Shown piece after piece: positions 57,281 to 64,000 of a DNA stretch of 64,000 nucleotides (position 1 is its first letter; the number at the start of each line of letters is the position of its first letter). The stretch is from positions 21,310,325 to 21,374,324 of the forward strand of contig NC_031497.1 of the NCBI RefSeq assembly GCF_000237925.1. Direction: 5' to 3'. The position numbers and the translations under genes were made by a program. Under the pieces are notes generated by a model. That model saw only the letters and a program-made list of their open reading frames with translations. It made no database searches and was not told where the DNA came from. This stretch comes from Schistosoma mansoni (lineage: Eukaryota > Platyhelminthes > Trematoda > Strigeidida > Schistosomatidae).

Positions 57281-60200
57281 CTGTGAACAAAAAATAGGTA
57301 AACATTAAATGCAAATGTGAATATCATTACCAAGGTTTAAGTTGATATTTTCAAATAAATTGAGCATTGGTTAGATTGCTAGAAATAAATATATTTGTAA
57401 TATCCAAATGAGTAAAAAAATTAGATTTTCTGACGTTTCGTGACTCAATGTAGGCCACTTCTTCAGAGAATAAATAACCAAATCAAAATTAATTCACGTT
57501 CAAATAGTACAACACGAATATTATGTGATCAATCAAAAAGTAGGTCTGAATAAATCAATTTCATATTATTTCAGTCAAGGTGATTCGTAAGCGACATGCA
57601 TGTAAATTTGTGTGCAATGTCAAGGATGAAAAATGTGTGACCTTTATGATGAGAAAGGTTAGAGTTTAATTTGTAAGATGGTAGTGTGAGACTGTGAATA
57701 ATATCATAAAAGGTAGCTAGGATAGATAGTCCGAATAGGATGTATGGTAAAGCCTTTTTTTCTACTGAGAGCAGTAGGATTAGGCATTATACGGAACGCT
57801 TCAGCTACTCTCCTTTCTTCGTAATCGGAAAAGCCTTTTTGTAATACTTTTGAAATCGATTTGGTGGTCGTTAAAGATGGCATAAGCTGCTATTGCCGAT
57901 TTAGTTTGAAGTCTATTCAGTTCTACGGGATTATTAGGTAGTTTCTTTGTGTACCTAATATGTTCTTTGGCTCGAGTCAAGATTTCGCGAGATGACTCCC
58001 CGATATAGAAGACATCACAGTCGAAAAAACTTAATTTGTAGACATAGTTCTGTGTTGGCACGAAGGGAATTTTTTCTTTTAATCGAACTAAAGTATTTCG
58101 AAGTGTGTTCATTGTTTTGTAATATACTTTAGTTCTGTGTTGTTAAGATTCTTTGGAGTTCTTCTGTTGTGCCATGACGGAAATTCGATTTATTTATATT
58201 TATTATAACTTAAGAAATGTTTATTTACACCTTATCATTGTATTATTTGCAATAACGAATACTTCGATTTGAACTTCTACGATAATCGTATATTCATAAA
58301 CAGAATGAGAACATGAAGTATAACCGAATTGTGCCAGAATACTTAGTCGGAAATCTACATCATATGGTATGGTGGCCTGCTTGGACATCTGGGTTGCCTG
58401 TTCCTGCTATCTAGATATTTCAACAACTTATCTAGTTTGGTTTGTTTTAATACATCATTATGGTTATTAATTGCATAACCTATTGAGATACGTTTCTGAA
58501 AAGTGCACAACCTTTTGTTACAAAAGGCCCAATCAAAGATATCGTGGTTGCTGGCAATATACAGAGAAAAGAATGTACATTATTTAGATGTCGATTTATT
58601 GGACTGCTAAATTCTAATTGGTGATCACTCAATATTTATCGTCAGGATCGACCAAGAAGTGAGAAACAGAAACTTGTTGAAATACTTTGTGCTGAGAAAT
58701 CTATATTGTACTAAAAATATAATATTGAATAAAGCTAATAATAACAATACATCAACAAATAGGTAGTTATATGTACACAAAAATGCATTTGTATGGATTT
58801 AGTGACAGTTAACCAATCAAATCAGGATGACTGATTTCGCCGTCAGATATATATTTGATTTTGTAAGAGCTCCAAAGCTGTACAAGTTCGTCGTATTAAG
58901 TGGTAGTAATATTATTCGATTTTTTAGACTGCATTAGATGAAATGAAGTGTGAACCTGCGATCTAATAACCAAAAGTCAAGTCCTCTGACCACTAAATTA
59001 TCACTCCATTTTCATGTGATTCAAGAATTTAGGTATTGACAATAATTTTTGAATGTAAAAAATAACTAAGTGCAGATCCAATTCTAATTACTGGCATTTA
59101 GCTTAGAAGAATGGACAAAGTATAACTAAATTAAACCAACCCGCGTGTTGTAAATCCGATATTAATTAATGTGATTGAAAAACGGGTCCATTAGTGGGAC
59201 GTAACTGAACGAAAAAAACAAGCCTGTGGTTTTATTCAGCACAATGAGCGTTTAATTCCCAGTAGAATACGCTTTACGCATAACATTAAGCGTAATACAC
59301 GAGATATTGTCGAAAGTGTAAAACCTACGATTAAGAGACGGATATCTTTAGTATCGAAACAAATGTAAGACAGAAACAGTAGACTGTTAGGAAGGGAAAA
59401 CAGGAAACGTGGGTAATGTATTCTTTTGTGGTTCAATTTGAAGTTTTTTAAAGAGTATTTATGTAACACGTTGGTTCATTGAGTTTTCATTTGGTACAAA
59501 TCATACGCCTTTTGTAGGATCGCCGAAAAACGAGATTTTTGTCTTGATTTGCTTGTCCAAGAGAAAACAATTATCGTGCCCGTCTTACTGGTTGTTTCGT
59601 TTAATTTTTTATAGGACCAATTACCTTCGTCCGACTAATCACTCAATGATTGTGAGATAATGGTTGGCATCGGCACTTAACGCCTATTGATGCAGCTTCT
59701 CTCTATCCTATTAGTCAATTAGAAAACGGGAGTAACACGGAGATAAGACTTCTGAAGTAGAGTTTTCGCCCTATCCAACATGACTCATATTAATATTGTT
59801 GATGTCAACATTTCAAACAAGTGGCGAGGTTTCACATAGAAAAATTGATTAGCTACAACCAGTACATTTTTACAATACAAAGAAAACTACATGCACAGTT
59901 AATAGTTTAATAAATGTATACAGTCTTTTTATTATTTAAAGACTGGTTATAGTTTAGTGTAAGTGTCAGAAAGCAACACGACAAAGTAAACAGTTTAGTT
60001 AAGACTATCGATTATGCAGATGTACACTTCTCTTTGATGTTTTAAGTAGACTAATAGAGTATAGAAGTATCACGTACCTGTGCCCAGATGCCATCTAAAG
60101 TCCAAACGGTATGGAGGAAAATATGAGTAGGTCACTCCTTTAAAGGATGTCAATCATATAGCTACTTAAATCATCAGTCTAGTCTGAGTCAGGTAGACAA

Positions 60201-62214
60201 ACATTATCTATGGTTTGCGTAGATTTTAATTGGGATTAGTAATTAAACCTATTTGTATAATAGGTTTTGTATACCGCAGAAAATATATATCATAACTGGA
60301 TCCCATCGCAGAACACAAGTCCCCTACAGCTATTGCACAATGTTTGAATAAAATAGAAGGAACTCCACTGAATTTAACTGGTTTATTGAATTGAATCTTA
60401 CTAATCACTGGGTTTTATTCTAAGAGTTATATAATATATTTATATGGACCAGAATTTAAAATGAGCAGTGTGTATATATTAATGAAAATGTTTGTTTATA
60501 AATTAAATGCCTCTAATGGTAAGAAAAGAAACCACCAGAGAACTGATGTGACAATTATCGGAGGATTCATCATTTACTTTATATACTCTCTATGAATTGG
60601 ATAATTTCGTTATTTTAGATACACATGTTTATTTATCAGCTGATCTCGTTTGTATATTAAGTTTGGATAAAGTAATATGAAATAATGCTTTATAAGCAGA
60701 AAAGGATGGTGGCTAGTAATGGAGTCCAAGACGCGCGTTTCGTTCTATTTAGGACTCCATCTCCGCTTAAGGCAATATCGAGGCAATATGCACAGGATGC
60801 ACATATGCCAATAACAGACTGATCAATTGCAATCATAAACATCAAAGGGAAGATTCAAACAACTAATACAAAAATGAATTAATAGTGTTTTATTTTATCA
60901 GATTCTATGTTATTTCTGTCAGTTTAAAAATACATAAACCAAGAAATACAAGATAAATAATGTCTCTGAAACTTTAAGGCCATCGAAAAGCAACATTACT
61001 TTATCATTACAATTTTACTATAAAATGTACAGTATATGAAAATAAGCTATTTTATCGTCATAAATCTTCGACATTCATTTGTTTCTATTGGAATTAATAA
61101 TTTTTATCAGAAGGGGTTTTTGTGGAGATTTTAGTATTTTCATAGTTGAAAGCGTGGTCTATCGGTTAAGTGCTCTGGCGCCAGACTGGTAGGTCCTGAG
61201 TTCGAATCTCGCGAGGCGAGGTCGTGGATGAGCACTACTGAGGAGTCCCACAATAGGGCGAAACGGCCGTCCAGTGCTTCCAGGTTTTCCCTGGTGGTCT
61301 AGCTTCAATTGACTCACGCTTTCAACTATTAATAATTTTTCTTTTAGAAAAAAATGCAAATGACAAGCGTTCTCATCCAAATGTATTATTTTTGTAAACT
61401 TTGTTTGTATTGGTTGTTTGGATATTTCCATTGATGTTTAGGACTGCAACTGATCAGTCAGTGTTGAGTTCGAGTCGCTGGAAAGACATCAACTTTGGGA
61501 TTGTTAGGATATTCACAGGAATATCCCAAAAATTATCTCGAATGTAAAGTGGCATGTTTTCAGTCTCTTCACATATTTTACATGTTATTTCCTATTGGTC
61601 ATTAATTACAGTTGTCCTAACTATGACTTTCACGTGTCGTTTTCCTATTGATCAATTTTGAGTTGTCCTAATTATAACCTTTACGTGTCCTTCCTTTCCA
61701 TTGGTTACTGTTAATAGTCATCTTAACTGTATAAATATGCCTTGTCTGTAAACCATTTTTGTTCTGCTGCTGACCCCATAAACAATTCTCATTTAACGGC
61801 TGTGTTCTGATTTATTGGAGTTGGGGAACAGTATTGGGGTCGAACTAGGATATCTGAATTTGGTCAATCGGTAGAATTTCGTGTAGTCCTATCGCAATAC
61901 GTAATATTTGGGCAATTTATAACAGGGATCCAGGTACATCCGGCTGGGAAGTCCCAAATAAAATGAAACGTGCGTCCTGGATTCTACTGCCAGTCAACTA
62001 TTCACTTCTGCTTATTTTTGTAAAAGTTATAAACACCATATATATATATATATATATATATGCCAAGGTACTTAGAAATTTATAGCTGTACACTATTACA
62101 ACTAAGTAACAATTAATTGAATGTTTGAGCTACCTTGTATGGTGGGATTGACGAGAATGCATCTTGCATTGATCCTACATCACATTGATATGACGGCAGA
62201 ATATGGAAAGCAAC
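57059..62214 (-). CDS. SNUPN: Snurportin-1, last two exons (5' part outside window)
   Basis: Snurportin-1 binds the m3G cap of U snRNAs and carries snRNPs into the nucleus with importin beta. Exon 62135-62214 (border within a base) encodes [20 protein letters not shown] and IPPYK. The last exon, 57059-57280, encodes [32 protein letters not shown] and ends [11 protein letters not shown] at 57061-57059. Human snurportin has [20 protein letters not shown] and VGWLRPYM at this place. The Trp in SWLKPYM probably equals the cap-stacking Trp. The 4.85 kb intron holds Penelope-like, repeat D, Sm-alpha, SINE-B and solo LTR insertions. The amino-terminal importin-beta-binding part is not in the window, and I found no further exon up to 64000. 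Confidence 0.86.
57428..57470 (-). ncRNA. Hammerhead-like motif in the Penelope terminal region
   Basis: Minus strand CTGAAGAAGTGGCC ... GAGTCACGAAACGTCAG: boxes CUGAAGA, GAAA and CGUC with a GUGG/UCAC helix II, but one extra A beside the core and almost no helix III. Penelope-like elements are known to carry such minimal hammerheads. Activity of this copy is doubtful. Confidence 0.4.
57770..58112 (-). pseudogene. GIY-YIG endonuclease domain of Penelope-like element
   Basis: Reads [58 protein letters not shown]: the VYK...YIG(E) core, then Arg and the Glu of EH, and the H-IDF block. At about 57845 the frame shifts; the other frame goes on [30 protein letters not shown], the usual end of this domain. 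DNA-nicking domain used for target-primed insertion; inactive here. Confidence 0.8.
58370..58760 (+). repeat. Repeat D, copy 2
   Basis: Same element as 12058-12486, with the end TAATATTGAATAAAGCTAAT and AATAACAATACATCAAC. Its middle differs by scattered substitutions, and the 62-codon frame of copy 1 is interrupted. Lies in the snurportin intron, antisense to the gene. Confidence 0.6.
58761..60690. other. Snurportin intron interior, nothing recognised
   Basis: About 1.9 kb without a gene or a repeat that I can match. An exon-like piece at about 60080-60130 on the minus strand was considered and rejected. Confidence 0.4.
60695..60880 (+). mobile_element. Sm-alpha-type SINE, fold-back copy
   Basis: Inverted ATGGAGTCC/GGACTCCAT arms around AAGACGCGCGTTTCGTTC (minus strand GAACGAAACGCGCGTC), then the sense tail GAGGCAATATGCACAGGATG, GACTGATCAATTGCAATC and GGGAAGATTCAAACAAC. 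Same design as 18061-18287, more worn; the first core box is lost. Confidence 0.65.
61105..61330 (+). mobile_element. SINE-B with hammerhead core and damaged helix I
   Basis: CAGAAGGGGTTTTTGTGGAG, then ATAGTTGAAAGCG joined straight to TGGTCTATCGGTTAAGTGC (the A-box side), B box GAGTTCGAATCTCGCG, core CTGAGGAGTCCCACAATAGG, GCGAAACGGCCGTCCAGTGC. Helix II has compensating GTCCC/GGGC; the base before CTGA is A, unpaired with C after the cut. Confidence 0.75.
61430..62015 (+). mobile_element. Sm-alpha-type SINE interrupted by solo LTR 3
   Basis: Left piece: inverted tail ATTTCCATTGATGTTTAGGA, CTGCAACTGATCAGTC, then GAGTTCGAGTCGCTGG and CATCAACTTTGGGAT. Right piece from 61925: GGGATCCAGGTACATCC, GGCTGGGAAGTCCC, ATGAAACGTGCGTCCTGG, ATTCTACTGCC. 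The CTGACGAG box is lost (GCTGGGAAG). The two pieces fit together across the LTR. Confidence 0.72.
61502..61924 (+). mobile_element. Solo LTR 3, 423 bases, with 5-base target duplication
   Basis: Ends TGTTA and TAACA are exact inverses. GGGAT occurs at 61497-61501 and 61925-61929. Inside are CCAAT-type boxes (CCTATTGGTCA, CCATTGGTT) and a TATA box CTGTATAAATATGCC on the plus strand. Not similar to solo LTRs 1 and 2. No gag or pol remains. Confidence 0.82.
62036..62062. repeat. (TA)n microsatellite
   Basis: About a dozen TA units, 70 bases beyond the donor of the snurportin exon on the minus strand. A second TA run is at 62266-62292, just upstream of that exon. Confidence 0.88.
62135..62214 (-). 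CDS. SNUPN: Snurportin-1 penultimate exon
   Basis: Between TTAAAAACAG and GTAGCTC. Encodes [20 protein letters not shown] and SSIPPYK, phase 0 into IDGVLFYHK, as in [17 protein letters not shown] of human snurportin. The exact length is uncertain by one base in my reading of the line break. Confidence 0.75.
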
Positions 62215-62261
62215 CTGTTTTTAAGGAAAGGAAAAAACATTTTATAGCTTTGATAATGACA

Positions 62262-62265
<4 letters not shown>

Positions 62266-62292
<27 letters not shown>
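62266..62292. repeat. (TA)n microsatellite
   Basis: About thirteen TA units close to the acceptor side of the snurportin exon (minus strand). Confidence 0.88.
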
Positions 62293-62604
62293 TACTTAAT
62301 GAACGTTTTCACAGTATGTTAAAGATTCTCAAATTTAAATCTTAAACGATATTTTTCACTCTTGTATATACATGAATTAATTAGACAATTTTTTCAAATG
62401 AAACACGAAGAAAAAAGACATTTTCAGAGTTGAAGGAAGTTTCGTGGTCATTGGAAGGCGAACCATATATGAAACTGCTTTTTTGTTTTTTGATCAAAAT
62501 GATATCCGTAATTTTTAGTTGTTCATAAAAATTCATACTTAGACATTAGCTAGGATACTTCATTCAAACATTTTGCCAGAAAAATTGAACTCAAATGTTT
62601 TATT

Positions 62605-62890
62605 ATCAGAAGTGGGTTTTTGTGGAGATTTCGTATTTTCATAGTTGAAAGCGTGAGTCGATTGGAGCTAGACCACCAGGGAAAACCTGGAAGCACTGGA
62701 CGGCCGGCTCAGTGGTCTATCGGTTAAGTGCTCTGGCGCCAGACTGGTAGGTCCTGAGTTCGAATCCCGCGAGGCGAGGTCGTGGATGCGCATTGCTGAG
62801 GAGTCCCACGATAGGACGAAACGGCCGTCCAGTGCTTCCAGGTTTTCCCTGGTGGTCTAGCTTCAATTGACTCACGCTTTCAACTATCAA
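62605..62890 (+). mobile_element. SINE-B, complete fold-back copy with intact hammerhead
   Basis: Left arm ATAGTTGAAAGCGTGAGTCG ... AGCACTGGACGGCC, loop with A box GGCTCAGTGGTCTATCGG and B box GAGTTCGAATCCCGCGAG, then the hammerhead, then the right arm GGCCGTCCAGTGCTTCCAGG ... GACTCACGCTTTCAACTATC. The arms are about 66 bases and nearly exact inverses. It is the best-kept SINE-B and looks young. Confidence 0.82.
62790..62835 (+). ncRNA. Hammerhead ribozyme candidate in SINE-B
   Basis: GCATTG-CTGAGGAG-TCCCACGATAGGA-CGAAAC-GGCCGTC-CAGTGC. Helix I pairs six of six with one G-U; helix II is GTCC/GGAC; helix III is ACG/CGT with a two-base loop. Expected cut after GUC, between 62829 and 62830. All invariant core bases (CUGANGA, GAAA, GUC) are present. 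Confidence 0.65.
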
Positions 62891-63427
62891 ATGTTTTAGA
62901 TTGAAATTATTTGAATAGCTACAATTTATCGAACTTTACTTAAAATAGCTTTTCAATGGTTGGAGGGATGTTATTGCAAACTAAAAAGGATACTACATGG
63001 TATGTCCATCTAGAATATTTAGCTTCCCAGATACTTTTATTCACAATAAACGGGGGGATATCACTGAATTTATAGATAAGAAAAGTTTGGTCATTTTAAG
63101 ATAACGAATGAATATTCATTTACTCGACAGTACTAATTTACCTTTTACAAATTTTCTTGTAGTGTAGTTTTTAATTAAAGCGAAGATATATCTTATTGAT
63201 GCGGATACCATGGTTTTAAGATTCCAACAGAACATTACCAGATAATTAATTTTAAACAGAATGAAACACATCTTAGATTCAAACACTAATTGGCAGCAAG
63301 TGTTATTATTATACATGCAAATAATTTTCTTATAAATATTCTTAGTTGAAGTTGATATTAATTCAATGACTTCACAATAATCACCATAGAAAATGTAACC
63401 GGTTGTTGTTGGAAAGGAAAAGTTATT
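62891..63427. other. Snurportin intron, nothing recognised
   Basis: I looked here on the minus strand for the next upstream snurportin exon and found none. The 66-codon frame at 63116-63316 has no snurportin similarity. Confidence 0.4.
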
Positions 63428-64000
63428 TATTTATTTATTTATACACATAAATATTGGTACAAGGGGGCACCAGATATATATGCGCCACACAAATCAAATG
63501 AGATTTGTGTGAGAGCTGTAATACTGCCTAGGTGCCCAGACCGAGGCAGTTGGTTTTCTTAAGGAGCCACACCCGGAGCCTTTGACCGAAAGATCTGATC
63601 CACAAGGCAGTGGAGCATCGTAAGGAGATGCAGTCCCATGGTAGCCGGTTACCAACAATTGGTTCATACTCCATTTGTTCCTTCAGGATACTGCAGCTCA
63701 TGTGCACCATTGGTTTGGAATCAGGGTTTTCCAACTCCTCTAGGTGGACTTTCCGTGTCCGTCAACCCGTTTAAAGCGTCGAACATTCGCTTTTCGTCCT
63801 CTCAATTTCGAAAACAACAGTAATTTCACGAGAAGGCAGTGAGTAGGACTTCTCTGGCAGAGGCTATATACGCGTGGCCATGTGAGAGCATTTTGAGAGG
63901 GAGAGCGGACTCTCCCCACCCTCGGCCGTACCAGGGCATTTGAGGGCAAGCGGCTTGCGTCGGTCGTGAATCGAACCGGGACCGCCCACGCGAGCATTTT
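63428..64000 (-). mobile_element. SINE-A with tRNA-like head, cut by window edge
   Basis: The longest copy. On the minus strand it opens with GCTCGCGTGGGCGGTCCCGG, holding the B box GGTTCGATTC (63977-63968), then GCAAGCCGCTTGCCCTCAAA, ATGCCCTGGTACGGCC, the body, and a tail of AATAAATAAATAAAT at 63428. The B box and the A-rich tail mark SINE-A as a tRNA-derived SINE of about 0.55 kb or more. Confidence 0.8.

Larger units (their letters stand above)
57325..58145 (-). mobile_element. Penelope-like element, 3' part with terminal region
   Basis: The minus strand codes the GIY-YIG endonuclease region (57801-58112), followed downstream by a terminal region (57480-57325) also present at 10028 and 43630. 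Reverse transcriptase is missing, so the copy is 5'-truncated. It lies in the snurportin intron on the same strand, only about 45 bases beyond the acceptor of the last exon. Confidence 0.72.

Noticed and set aside
60070-60140. Minus-strand exon-like piece reading [12 protein letters not shown] before a good donor GTACGTG, inside the snurportin intron
   Set aside because: The flanking exons already join in phase and match the human order without it, there is no convincing acceptor, and inclusion would insert foreign residues between IPPYK and IDGVLFYHK.

Overview
The window looks like a piece of a schistosome (blood fluke, genus Schistosoma) nuclear genome. It is AT-rich and intron-rich, and it carries SINEs of the Sm-alpha type with hammerhead-ribozyme sequence, RTE/SR2-like and CR1-like LINE remnants, gypsy-type LTR elements and a Penelope-like element. 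One gene has introns of only about 30-37 bases, as is usual at the 5' part of schistosome genes. I cannot fix the species.

Four protein-coding genes can be read. (1) 1-16771, plus strand: the last 12 exons (1,044 residues) of GCN1, the HEAT-repeat translation-stress scaffold, running in from the left edge. (2) 19833-21227, minus strand: a complete two-exon EGR-type transcription factor with three C2H2 zinc fingers. (3) 51789-54615, plus strand: a complete 13-exon nucleosome assembly protein (NAP1 family, 381 residues) ending in a CPQQ CaaX-like box. (4) 57059-62214, minus strand: the last two exons of snurportin-1, the m3G-cap import adaptor, running out over the right edge. They are unrelated housekeeping or regulatory genes with no sign of joint operation.

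The remaining sequence, above all 22-44 kb and most introns, is a dense layer of mobile elements. I use working names. SINE-A is about 0.55 kb, tRNA-headed, with an AATA-rich tail (11 copies or pieces). SINE-B is tRNA-derived with a hammerhead-like core (13). Sm-alpha-type copies are tRNA-derived with the known hammerhead (9). Repeat D is about 0.4 kb (2), repeat E about 0.28 kb (2), and a MITE-like inverted-repeat element has 2 copies. Three solo LTRs (38145-38494, 39386-39730, 61502-61924) each have exact 5-base target duplications. A decayed gypsy element with LTR, gag, protease and RT remains lies just upstream of NAP1 (48058-51090). LINE tails and a GIY-YIG Penelope fragment complete the set. 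A 462-base inverted duplication lies at 34300-35663.

The most interesting theme is ribozyme-bearing SINEs. SINE-B has a complete type-I-like hammerhead core in at least two copies, and several SINE-B and Sm-alpha copies are fold-back units with the Pol III promoter in the loop. I found no CRISPR array, rRNA, intact tRNA gene or prokaryotic operon. All exon and element borders were read by eye and may be off by a base or more.
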